Shown here: in pieces, positions 1 to 9,563 of the stretch
Layout of the letters: every line of letters starts with the position of its first letter
How positions within the stretch are numbered: position 1 is the stretch's first letter
Source: Granulosicoccus antarcticus IMCC3135
Lineage (GTDB): Bacteria; Pseudomonadota; Gammaproteobacteria; Granulosicoccales; Granulosicoccaceae
Length of the DNA stretch: 64,000 bases
Reading direction: 5' to 3'
Assembly (NCBI RefSeq): GCF_002215215.1
Contig: NZ_CP018632.1
Coordinates: forward strand, 5,700,501-5,764,500
The notes under the pieces: model-generated
The model's input: the letters and a program-made list of their open reading frames with translations, nothing else
Database searches by the model: none
Told to the model about the DNA's origin: nothing
Made by a program: the position numbers and the translations under genes

Positions 1-19
1 AGTTGGGAACGCACTTCAT

Positions 20-104
20 GCCGAGGTGGCGGAATTGGTAGACGCGCATGCTTCAGGTGCATGTATCTTAGGATGTGGAGGTTCAAGTCCTCTTCTCGGC
101 ACCA
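20..104 (+). tRNA. tRNA-Leu, anticodon CAG
   Basis: The acceptor arm GCCGAGG pairs with TCTCGGC, followed by discriminator A and an encoded CCA (102-104). The anticodon stem CATGC/GCATG closes the loop TTCAGGT, placing anticodon CAG at 54-56, which reads CUG. A long variable arm and the T-loop TTCAAGT are present, as expected for a class II leucine tRNA of about 85 nt. Its promoter lies before the window. About 225 bases with no recognisable gene separate it from the next CDS. Confidence 0.96.
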
Positions 105-330
105 CTTGGTTCTGTGTACAGAACAAGTGAATTCAGGATCAAGAATCCCGATCAGATTTGCCACACCAGTCTCACCATTCAGACTGCACAAGGCGCTACA
201 ATCGCAACTCACCAACCGTAAATGTAACCACTTGGCTGCTTCTGCATCCATTCAAGTGTTGCCTCTTGCGGATTTAAAATAGTTGCGAACAAGTTCTCAG
301 TATATATCGACCGAGAACAAAGGTACCCAA

Positions 331-1419
331 ATGGCTTCTTACGCGCTGTATCTGTTACCGGCCCTGGCCATCATCATACTAATCGAGGGATCCCACGTTT
401 CGGTCAAGGGCAATCTTGCCTACCGCTCCAGAAAAATCCAGCGACAAATCCGCAACCGGGTGCTGTTCTTTCGCGCTCTGGTCATCTCACTCATATTGGC
501 AACAGTGCTGACCAGGGTAGCGCCCCTCGAATCTCTTTCGCAAATAGCGCAGGGCGTACTTTTCACCATTATCATAATGGCCCCGGTCTGCCTGTTTATC
601 CTCATCAGCAATTGGTGGGAAAAGCGCCACCTCAGACTCGAAGATGAACCCGGGCAACTCGACACCACACCTGCCAACGCAGCCGCTCTTGATTTGCGTG
701 CAGCATCTGCCCCGTCAAAACCGCCGACAGATATTCCAGCTACAGCAACACGACCACCTGCAGCAGCCACAACCCCACAGCCATCCGCAGCCAGAAAAAA
801 CACTTCCAGGAAGGCCGAGAAGTTCTCAGCAGCAAACCTGCAAACGCAGCAACCTCCTGCCCCCGAACAGGAGTCCGCACTCGATCAGACACTCAGTGTT
901 GGCGAACAACTAGAAACTCTGGACGAGCTGGTCGATTTTCACGACATTGGCGATAGCCGCTTTGGAGCGCCAGGCGCCGATGAACCAAACTCATGGCTTC
1001 TACACAACCCGCTCGAGAAAGCGATCGCCATTGCCCGTGAAGGCATGCTCGAAGAGCCGGGCATACAGGACTACTCTACCGAGAATCTACCCGCCAAGAG
1101 CCGCATAGAGCTCTCTGAGATGGTGGTTCGTCTGCGCAATGACAAAATGAAACTGCAAAAGCTGATCATTGCGCAAAAAGCGGTTATCGATTCAGAGAAA
1201 CAAGCCCACGAACGCACTCGCGTCGTAGTTAAGGATGCAATCTCTGTCATGCGCCATGCCCGCCATGGGCAGCGCATTGCCGAGAAAGTTGCTCGCCGTG
1301 AACGCGCACAGCGCCTGCGAGTGGAGAAGGACTACATCAAGGTACGACGCCAGCTGGACAACGCCCTTTCCACATTGAAGCCAGAACAACACGCTCAAGT
1401 GGAAAAAGAGAAAGCCTGA
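331..1419 (+). CDS. Unknown membrane protein with C-terminal coiled coil
   Basis: I do not recognise a named family. From the ATG at 331 (AAAGG at 319-323, 7 nt spacing) the product has 362 residues. A TTG at 283 in the same frame would add 16 residues but has no visible ribosome site. Hydrophobic segments lie at about residues 4-20, 46-63 and 73-93. A Pro/Ala/Thr-rich low-complexity stretch follows (about 110-185), then an acidic region. The last 100 residues are highly charged and look like a coiled coil (about 255-350), ending in a basic helix. The layout suggests a membrane anchor presenting a cytoplasmic coiled coil through a flexible linker, but no function can be assigned. Confidence 0.8.
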   Translation: MASYALYLLPALAIIILIEGSHVSVKGNLAYRSRKIQRQIRNRVLFFRALVISLILATVLTRVAPLESLSQIAQGVLFTIIIMAPVCLFILISNWWEKRHLRLEDEPGQLDTTPANAAALDLRAASAPSKPPTDIPATATRPPAAATTPQPSAARKNTSRKAEKFSAANLQTQQPPAPEQESALDQTLSVGEQLETLDELVDFHDIGDSRFGAPGADEPNSWLLHNPLEKAIAIAREGMLEEPGIQDYSTENLPAKSRIELSEMVVRLRNDKMKLQKLIIAQKAVIDSEKQAHERTRVVVKDAISVMRHARHGQRIAEKVARRERAQRLRVEKDYIKVRRQLDNALSTLKPEQHAQVEKEKA

Positions 1420-1445
1420 CCCGGATTCAAGAGCGCCAAGGGCCT

Positions 1446-1481
1446 CCCCTCGCACTGGCAAAAGACAAGCCAGTCGAGGGG
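1446..1481 (+). terminator. Hairpin downstream of the unknown membrane protein
   Basis: CCCCTCG (1446-1452), a one-base bulge and ACTGGC (1454-1459) pair with GCCAGT and CGAGGGG (1469-1481) around a 9-nt loop. The stem has 13 pairs. The following tract, CTTTGATC, is a poor U-run, so termination may be weak. Confidence 0.5.
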
Positions 1482-1520
1482 CTTTGATCAGAGCGACTTC
1501 ACCTCTGCACAGCCCAAATC

Positions 1521-1584
1521 AAAAAGGCCGGCTGCAACTGCACCTAAAACCCTGAGGCTATAAGTGCCGTCGCTAACCGGCCTT
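1521..1584 (-). terminator. purA terminator with long loop
   Basis: On the minus strand AAGGCCGG (1584-1577) pairs with CCGGCCTT (1531-1524), and the transcript then reads into a run of T (1525-1521). The loop is unusually long at 45 nt. It lies 30 bases beyond the purA stop codon. Confidence 0.6.
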
Positions 1585-1613
1585 GAACTTCTCTCAATCA
1601 AACAAAACCAGAC

Positions 1614-2924
<1,311 letters not shown>

Positions 2925-2970
2925 TTAATTCTCGGATTTTCAACTGACTGGTGGGGTTGATGAATTAAAA

Positions 2971-2999
2971 ATATTACAGATGTTGGATTTCGTGAACAA
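2971..2999 (-). promoter_or_regulatory. Candidate sigma-70 promoter for purA
   Basis: Reading the minus strand, TTGTTC (2999-2994) and TAATAT (2976-2971) are separated by exactly 17 bases. The -10 box lies 50 bases upstream of the purA ATG. This is consensus matching only. Confidence 0.4.
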
Positions 3000-3024
3000 C
3001 AGACCGACTATCGGATAACCGTAG

Positions 3025-4245
3025 TCAGGATTTCAGGACTTCCACTTTCCAGACACCATCGCGATTCGCAAGCGTGCGGTCGCAATGACAATCCGAGGCG
3101 CTCATTGAAGAACCTGGCAACGCTGTCACCACTCGCTCTCCCGATTGCCTCAGCAGACAGATCTGCATCCAAAGCTCGTTATCGATAGCTGAGTCAACCC
3201 AGATGCCAACGGCAGCGGGAGCCATACTCTGCTCTATTGAATTTCTTGCCAAAGCCAGACTCACCAGATCACCACTGAAGCCGGTTGCAGGTCTGGCACG
3301 ACCAAAGGATTCACCGATAGCGTCGTATCGCCCACCACGCGCAAGCTCTGAGCCCGCATCATCATAGAGGGCGAAGACAATACCCGTATGGTACCGATAA
3401 CCACGTAACTCGGCCAGATCTACATGCACTTTGAGCCCGGGAAAAACCAATCGAACAGAATCGATGACCGACTGCAGGTTATCGAGCGCCTGTGAAACAG
3501 CTGGCCCTGCATCGGCAAAACACAACCGGGCACGAGCCAACACCGAATCGGCCTCTCCTGCCAATGCAGTCAGATCAGTAAAATACTGGCAGGCCTGCGG
3601 GGATGCACTAGCTTGCTGCAGCAACTCCTGAACCTCTGGCCGGGAACCTCGCAACAGCGCTTGAAAAAGCGCCTCGGAGAGCTCTTCAGAAAACCCTGAA
3701 TCCAGGATGAGCCCGCGAAACACACCGACATGCCCTACATCAAGCAACAGTTCGGACTCCTGCAATCCTGACAACATGACGTTGTTCAGCATGAGCTGGA
3801 TGATTTCGGTATCACTGGCCGGCCCTGCATGGCCAAAAAGCTCAGCACCAAACTGCAGGGGCGTACGACTACTGCCAGCACCATCGGAGCGTGTTCGCAA
3901 CACACTGCCGATATAGAACAAGCGGTTAGGCTGCTCGCTGCGCATGGCGTGAGCATCAATTCTAGCCACCTGCGGCGTCATATCTGCACGAACACCCAGT
4001 GAGCGCCCGTTGTGTTGATCAATAAATTTGAATGTCTGCAAGCCCAGCGTCTCGCCAGTACCCGTCAGCAGACTATCCAGGTACTCAATCAGAGGTGGCA
4101 TGACCAGCTCATAGCCCCATCGGTAGCTACTATCCATGATCAGCCGGCGCAATGACTCAACTCGCCAAGCTTCGGCAGGCATCAATTCATTGACGCCATC
4201 AGGCAGTAGCCAGCGTTCAGTACGCGGATCGTTTGTGGTTTTCAA
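3025..4245 (-). CDS. hisZ: ATP phosphoribosyltransferase regulatory subunit
   Basis: HisZ is a catalytically inactive histidyl-tRNA synthetase paralogue that complexes with short-form HisG to catalyse and regulate the first step of histidine biosynthesis. The product has 406 residues with the family opening WLLPDGVNELMPAEAWRVE. Class II synthetase-like motifs follow, including GVRADMTPQVARIDAH near residue 85, RYHTGIVFALY near 285 and the glycine-rich ARGGRYDAIGE near 305. The start is TTG at 4245, six bases after the yjeT stop; no ATG lies early enough to keep the conserved N-terminus. Tight spacing implies translational coupling with yjeT. No other his gene is in the window. Confidence 0.94.
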   Translation of the reverse strand: MKTTNDPRTERWLLPDGVNELMPAEAWRVESLRRLIMDSSYRWGYELVMPPLIEYLDSLLTGTGETLGLQTFKFIDQHNGRSLGVRADMTPQVARIDAHAMRSEQPNRLFYIGSVLRTRSDGAGSSRTPLQFGAELFGHAGPASDTEIIQLMLNNVMLSGLQESELLLDVGHVGVFRGLILDSGFSEELSEALFQALLRGSRPEVQELLQQASASPQACQYFTDLTALAGEADSVLARARLCFADAGPAVSQALDNLQSVIDSVRLVFPGLKVHVDLAELRGYRYHTGIVFALYDDAGSELARGGRYDAIGESFGRARPATGFSGDLVSLALARNSIEQSMAPAAVGIWVDSAIDNELWMQICLLRQSGERVVTALPGSSMSASDCHCDRTLANRDGVWKVEVLKS

Positions 4246-4248
4246 AGG

Positions 4249-4434
4249 TCAGCGCACTAGTGTTAACAGGACGACACCTGCAATCATACTGCACAAACCT
4301 ACAATTCGCATGCGACTCTCTGGCATTTCGAGCATGAGCCGAATGGTATTTTTGTAACCGTTAGGATTGAGGAATGGCAACAGCCCTTCAAGAACAAGAA
4401 CCAGACTAATAGCGGTAAGTATCTCGACAAGCAT
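4249..4434 (-). CDS. yjeT: DUF2065 (YjeT-type) small membrane protein
   Basis: This 61-residue protein has two hydrophobic helices (about 5-24 and 42-60) around the loop LNPNGYKNTIRLMLEMPESRMR, a pattern shared by the DUF2065/YjeT family. The family is regularly found between hflC and hisZ or purA in Gammaproteobacteria, as here, and its role is unknown. The gene sits after an hflC terminator and is coupled to hisZ. Confidence 0.88.
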   Translation of the reverse strand: MLVEILTAISLVLVLEGLLPFLNPNGYKNTIRLMLEMPESRMRIVGLCSMIAGVVLLTLVR

Positions 4435-4489
4435 GCAGGTACGAATTGGTGACGGACAGTCAGGGATGAGTTCGACCGAAAAAGTCGAA

Positions 4490-4519
4490 GAAAATCAGGA
4501 GCCTTCGCAGACTCCTGAT
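4490..4519 (-). terminator. hflC terminator
   Basis: On the minus strand ATCAGGAG (4519-4512) pairs with CTCCTGAT (4501-4494) around a 10-nt loop, followed by ATTTTC. It lies 10 bases past the hflC stop and would separate hflKC from yjeT-hisZ. Confidence 0.6.
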
Positions 4520-4528
4520 ACCTTCCTA

Positions 4529-5410
4529 TCAGGGTTTAGGGGCCAGCTCGGGGCCATTGAAGTACTTGAAGAACTCGGAATCCGGCTTGAGCAACAACAC
4601 GTCGCCGTTACCAGAGAAAGCCGTTCGATAAGCACTCAGACTACGATAGAGACTGTAAAAATCCGGATCCTTGGTATAGGCCTCCGCATAGATACGAGCG
4701 GACTCTGCATCACCCAAACCTCGTGTCTGCTCGGACTTGGAGTAGGCTTCAGCCAGCAATTCTTCGCGAATACGATCAGCCGTTGCGCGAATCTTCTTGG
4801 CCTCTTCCTCACCCTGAGAACGAATCTCACGAGCAATCTTGGCACGATCCTTTTCCATTCTCTGGAAAACGGACTCACGAACATCACCAGGCAACTCAAC
4901 CTTCTTGACCCTGACATCGACAATATCGATACCCAGGCTTTCTGCCTGCTTGTCTACCGAAGCCAGAATCTCCTCTCGCAGAGTGGAACGGGCTGAGGAG
5001 ACAACTTCCTTGATCGTTCTTCGACCGAAAGCATCCTTGACCCCTTCTCGTACAAACTGGGTCAGGCGGCTGTTGGCACGAGACTCGACACCACCAAGAC
5101 GGGTATAGAATATTCCGGCATCTGCAATTCTCCACTTGATGAAAGAATCGACAATGACGTTCTTCTTCTCATTGGTCAATACGCGTTCGGGCTGCACATC
5201 AAGCGTCAGAATCCGGCTATCGAACTTGTAGACACGTTCGACAAAAGGAATCTTGAAATGTAGTCCCGGAGTGTAATCAGACTCGGTAATCTCACCCAGA
5301 AACAGCTTGATAGCACGCTCGCGCTCGTCGACCGTAAAGACCATCGAGCTACCCAGCAGCAACAGCAGAGCCAGACCAATGAGCACCAGCGGGTTGTTCA
5401 GGCGATTCAT
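4529..5410 (-). CDS. hflC: FtsH modulator HflC
   Basis: HflC is a prohibitin/SPFH-family membrane protein that assembles with HflK into a large periplasmic cage around FtsH and restrains its proteolysis. The 293-residue product has one N-terminal membrane helix (about 7-25) and then VDERERAIKLFLGEI, the usual start of the SPFH domain. A long charged helical region near residues 160-225 contains EKDRAKIAREIRSQGEEEA. The ATG overlaps the hflK stop by four bases, so the two subunits are coupled. The C-terminal YFNGPELAPKP is typical of the family. Confidence 0.96.
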   Translation of the reverse strand: MNRLNNPLVLIGLALLLLLGSSMVFTVDERERAIKLFLGEITESDYTPGLHFKIPFVERVYKFDSRILTLDVQPERVLTNEKKNVIVDSFIKWRIADAGIFYTRLGGVESRANSRLTQFVREGVKDAFGRRTIKEVVSSARSTLREEILASVDKQAESLGIDIVDVRVKKVELPGDVRESVFQRMEKDRAKIAREIRSQGEEEAKKIRATADRIREELLAEAYSKSEQTRGLGDAESARIYAEAYTKDPDFYSLYRSLSAYRTAFSGNGDVLLLKPDSEFFKYFNGPELAPKP

Positions 5411-6612
5411 CGGACACTCCCACGTTCACGTGAGCGAAGGTCGTCACGATTAGGCTGATTGGCTTCCTGAGGCAGATCGGAAAAACGCGGAGAATCGTTA
5501 CTGCCGCTATTCAATGGCGAGGAATCATCCAGCCCACCATCGCTAGCCGTGCCCCTGTTCTGATTCATCAGCTGGTCGATAGGCAAATACATCAGACTAT
5601 TACCACCATCATCATCAATCAGCACCTTGTTGGTCTTGCTCAGCACAGTTTCCATTGCCTCCAGATAGAGACGCTCCCTAGTGACTTCAGGCGCCTTGCT
5701 GTATTCAGTCAAGAGAGACAGGAATCGCTCGGACTCACCGATCGCAGCCTGTTCGACTCGAGCCTTGTAGGCTTCTGACTGCTCCAGTGCGCGCTGTGCA
5801 TCACCTCGTGCTCGTGGCAACACTTCATTGCTGTAAGCCTGAGCTTCATTAACAAACCGTTCTTTGTCTTCTCGCGCCTTGATAGCATCAGAAAACGCAT
5901 CCTGAACTTCTTCAGGTGGCTGTGCACGCTCCAGGTTGACCGCAGTAATGAAAATACCGGCCTCATAGGAATCCAGCACTTCCTGCAAACTGTCCAGTGT
6001 CGTATTCCATACAACATCCCGCCCGGTTGTCAGCACCGACTCGAGAATGGTGGATCCAACAACTTCACGCAAGGCACTTTCAACGACCTCTTCCAATGTA
6101 CGGTCTGGACCGCGAACATTGAACAGGTAGTCCTCTGCACTATTGATGTTGTACTGAACGGCCAGATCGATATCGACGATGTTTTCGTCTTGCGTAAGAA
6201 TCAGCTGATTGGTGAGCTTCGCACTGCGAATCTCTTCAACTTCAACTTTCTCGACCGTTTGCAGTGGCCACGGAAGCCGCCAATGTGGTCCGGGAGTCGT
6301 GGTTCTTACAAACGCACCAAATTGAGTCACCACACCTGCCTGAGCTGGCTGGATGACGTAGATGCCCGACAGTAACCATACGATGCCAAGAATTCCGGCA
6401 ATCAGCCCGAGTCCCTTACCACCGATATTTCCGCTCGGAATACCACCACCGCTGCGAGAAGGACCGTTACCGCCCGCCTTTTTACCGGCAACGGATCCGA
6501 ACCATTTCTTGAGGTTCTTGAATACTTCATCCAGATCGGGCGGCCCGCCAGAATCCTTGTTGCGGTTGCCCCAAGGATCGTTGTCGTTTCCGCCTGGCTC
6601 ATTCCAAGCCAT
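5407..6612 (-). CDS. hflK: FtsH modulator HflK
   Basis: HflK is the partner of HflC in the FtsH-regulating membrane complex. The 401-residue protein opens with MAWNEPGGNDNDPWG and a Gly/Asn-rich cytoplasmic segment, then a membrane helix (about residues 69-90), then the SPFH domain (ENIVDIDLAVQYNI near 165). The C-terminus is polar and disordered. The start is a clear ATG with AGGAGCG about 10 bases upstream. A hairpin GCCGG/CCGGC (6631-6644) sits just before this ribosome site and could affect initiation. The gene overlaps hflC by four bases. Confidence 0.96.
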   Translation of the reverse strand: MAWNEPGGNDNDPWGNRNKDSGGPPDLDEVFKNLKKWFGSVAGKKAGGNGPSRSGGGIPSGNIGGKGLGLIAGILGIVWLLSGIYVIQPAQAGVVTQFGAFVRTTTPGPHWRLPWPLQTVEKVEVEEIRSAKLTNQLILTQDENIVDIDLAVQYNINSAEDYLFNVRGPDRTLEEVVESALREVVGSTILESVLTTGRDVVWNTTLDSLQEVLDSYEAGIFITAVNLERAQPPEEVQDAFSDAIKAREDKERFVNEAQAYSNEVLPRARGDAQRALEQSEAYKARVEQAAIGESERFLSLLTEYSKAPEVTRERLYLEAMETVLSKTNKVLIDDDGGNSLMYLPIDQLMNQNRGTASDGGLDDSSPLNSGSNDSPRFSDLPQEANQPNRDDLRSRERGSVR

Positions 6613-6651
6613 AAGGGTCTTCGCTCCTAAGCCGGTAACCCGGCGATTGAA

Positions 6652-8013
6652 TTAACCTCGAACACCAGCCACGGATGGCCGGTTATCGGGCACGATAATG
6701 TCGTCTGTCAGATGGTGTTCACGAGCTATGCGCGCAAACTCCGTTTTGTCGATATCGAGCAGCAGGTTAACGCTACCGTCCTCTTGAGTTACTTCCTCCA
6801 AAACCGCTAGTGCGGCATACAGCTGTGCCCTGAGTCTACCCTGAGAAGGGGAAACCAGCAGCCAGCCGGACATCCTTGCATTGGAGAGTCGATCGCTGAT
6901 AGCAGCCAACAGCTCCTGCACCCCTTCGCCTCTGGCTGCAGAAAGCCAGACTGCTTGCGCCATTCCGCTTTCAGCCTGCTCTACGAGCACAGAATGCCCA
7001 GAAAGATCAATCTTGTTGAACACCATCAGTTGCGGGACCTTATCCGCTCCGATACCCAACAAGACCTTGTCGACATCGTCTCGACGCTGCTCTCTTTCCG
7101 GATCACTGTCGTCTACAATATGCAGTAAAAGATCAGCTTCAAGAGTCTCTGTCAAAGTTGATCGAAATGCGTCCACCAACTCGTGCGGAAGATCCCTTAT
7201 AAAACCGACAGTATCCGCCAGTACTGCACTGACTCCACCAGCAAGATCAAGTCGCCGCAGTGTCGGGTCCAGCGTGGCGAACATCTGATCTGCAGCATAA
7301 ACTGTTTCCTGCGTGAGTCGGTTGAATAGCGTGGATTTCCCCGCATTCGTATAACCCACCAGCGCCACAGTTGAAATTCCGGACTTGCCGCGCTTGCTAC
7401 GCCCCTGTTCGCGCTGCTGACGAACCTTCGTCAGGCGCTTCTTGAGCACTCGCACTCTTTCGTTCAACAGGCGACGATCCGTCTCAAGCTGGGTTTCCCC
7501 GGGACCACGCAAACCAATTCCACCCTTCTGTCGCTCCAAGTGGGTCCAGCCACGCACCAGTCTTGTTGACAAATGTACCAACTGGGCGAGTTCGACCTGC
7601 AATTTGCCCTCAAAGGTTCTGGCGCGCTGGGCAAAAATATCCAGTATCAGACTATTGCGATCAAGAACCCGGACCTTGAGTTCTTGCTCCAGGTTCCTTT
7701 CCTGGCTTGGCGAGAGCGTCTGCCCGAACAAGACCACATCAGCCTCGTGCTCAGCCAGCGCCAACTGGATCTCTTCTATCTTGCCCTTGCCGATAAAATG
7801 CCGGGCCGAGGGCTTGGAACGACTGCCTGTGATGAGATCGACGACCGTCAAGCCAGCAGATGTCGCAAGCTCGACAAACTCTGAACGCTCATCATCAACG
7901 TCAGAAATAGCTTCACGAGGTCCATGACCTGATCGGGCAGCGGCATTACGCCATTGCGCAATGTCAATATGTACGAGGAGCGCTTTGTCTCCACTATCGG
8001 GGCGATCAAACAA
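6652..8013 (-). CDS. hflX: Ribosome-associated GTPase HflX
   Basis: HflX is a TRAFAC GTPase that binds 50S subunits and splits or rescues stalled ribosomes, notably under heat stress. The 453-residue product has the N-terminal HflX domain (SRSKPSARHFIGKGK), a helical linker carrying the GLRGPGETQLETDRR motif, then the G domain: G1 GYTNAGKS, G3 DTVGF and G4 NKID. Translation starts at TTG 8013, with AAGGAG at 8025-8030. No ATG gives the expected N-terminus. The gene follows hfq by about 56 bases in the usual order. Confidence 0.95.
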   Translation of the reverse strand: MFDRPDSGDKALLVHIDIAQWRNAAARSGHGPREAISDVDDERSEFVELATSAGLTVVDLITGSRSKPSARHFIGKGKIEEIQLALAEHEADVVLFGQTLSPSQERNLEQELKVRVLDRNSLILDIFAQRARTFEGKLQVELAQLVHLSTRLVRGWTHLERQKGGIGLRGPGETQLETDRRLLNERVRVLKKRLTKVRQQREQGRSKRGKSGISTVALVGYTNAGKSTLFNRLTQETVYAADQMFATLDPTLRRLDLAGGVSAVLADTVGFIRDLPHELVDAFRSTLTETLEADLLLHIVDDSDPEREQRRDDVDKVLLGIGADKVPQLMVFNKIDLSGHSVLVEQAESGMAQAVWLSAARGEGVQELLAAISDRLSNARMSGWLLVSPSQGRLRAQLYAALAVLEEVTQEDGSVNLLLDIDKTEFARIAREHHLTDDIIVPDNRPSVAGVRG

Positions 8014-8069
8014 TCCGGGGCTGACTCCTTAAGCCGCCCTGACTGACGTGCAGAGTGGCCTGGTAAATA

Positions 8070-8315
<246 letters not shown>

Positions 8316-8570
8316 TTATATCCTTACGGGATGTGCTTTGATCGCGCAGCGGCCCACACAGCAAAACAATTGCAGGCGCCAGCGGTTTGGGAACAGAACC
8401 CTGATTGTCGCTTGTAAGACTGCATCATGTCAACGTTGTGTGATGAGTCGCCCGTAATTAGTACGACAGAAATGACCGATTCTGGTGCTGCCGACAGGCC
8501 CATTAAGTCTCGGTTCAGTCGCTCAACGGTAATCTGGCCGCATGATTCGACTAAGCGAGACAACACGCTC

Positions 8571-9419
8571 ATGCCCACACATCTTGAATTCACCCGCTCA
8601 AAACCGACAAACACACACAGGCAGATACCGCAAACCGCCGGCAGAAACCACATCGTACCCTCTCTCAAACTGACACTGATCGGCCTGCTAGCCCTGCTTC
8701 CATGGGCTCCGGCACACGCACAATCACTGATTCCAGCGCCAACAGAAGGCATTTATATCAGCACTGAGCAGTCAACACTGCACGCCGACACACTCGCCTC
8801 TGCCCTACCTGACATCGAGCGACAGGATCCGGCCCTCCTTCTTCTACAAGACGCAGCCAGCCCCAAAACCGATCTCCGCAATGCCCTCTGGTTTGATGAC
8901 GATGCCTGGATCACCGAGCTTGGCACATTGCTCTATAACGATGAAGATCGTGACGGCTACCATTCAAGCATCAGCCTGACCATTGATGCCGATACTGTCA
9001 GTAATTACATGGAGGTCTATGTAACCATTGACCTGCAGCGCATACCCGGTACACGCGAACGGTTGCACACCAGTGACAATTTTTCGATCTATCAGAGCTC
9101 ACTGTCTGACGAATACCAGATCGATTTCGACTTACTGCAAAACTACCCGGCAGGTTTCTACAACCTGTTTATCGAGTTACATGACGCCTATGATCAGAGC
9201 GTTCTGGATCGTGTCAGCGCGACGGATTTCAGCAATCTATCCAGGCTACCGCTCGAATCCGAAGACCTGGACTACGTTTACGACCCGGCACCCTATGAAC
9301 CTCAACACCCACCGGCAAATGACGACGTCTATGCAACCGAGTACGCCGGCAGTGCTGGTTTTCTTACGATACTTTGCCTGACGCTGGTTCTGGGCGTGCG
9401 CCGAGGCATGCGCAACTGA
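8571..9419 (+). CDS. Exported protein with GlyGly-CTERM-like tail (choice-of-anchor H-like)
   Basis: From ATG 8571 the protein has 282 residues. A hydrophobic segment (about residues 30-50) ends in AHAQS, a plausible signal peptidase site. An in-frame ATG at 8427 would add 48 residues in front of the signal, so I reject it. The body is acidic with a central beta-rich region (NDEDRDGYHSSISLTIDAD) and a segment on feeding into EYQIDFDLLQNYPAGFYNLF. This resembles, from memory, the choice-of-anchor H family. The C-terminus is a short Gly/Ser turn, a hydrophobic helix and RRGMRN, the architecture of sortase-like sorting tails such as GlyGly-CTERM, but without the double glycine. Function is unknown. 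Confidence 0.7.
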   Translation: MPTHLEFTRSKPTNTHRQIPQTAGRNHIVPSLKLTLIGLLALLPWAPAHAQSLIPAPTEGIYISTEQSTLHADTLASALPDIERQDPALLLLQDAASPKTDLRNALWFDDDAWITELGTLLYNDEDRDGYHSSISLTIDADTVSNYMEVYVTIDLQRIPGTRERLHTSDNFSIYQSSLSDEYQIDFDLLQNYPAGFYNLFIELHDAYDQSVLDRVSATDFSNLSRLPLESEDLDYVYDPAPYEPQHPPANDDVYATEYAGSAGFLTILCLTLVLGVRRGMRN

Positions 9420-9563
9420 TCGGATCAAGAGCTCAGCTACTTCAATTCCACTGTGATTGATCTTTATCATAAGAAGCGTTTTCAGGTTGTGCCTGTTAGC
9501 ACTTATACTGATTCCATCGCTGTGTAGTGCAGCCTGTTTCAGTTAGTTGAGGACGCTAATTCG

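Noticed and set aside
8427-8570. Extended N-terminus of the anchor-type protein
   Set aside because: It would put 48 non-hydrophobic residues before the signal peptide, which makes the later ATG more sensible.
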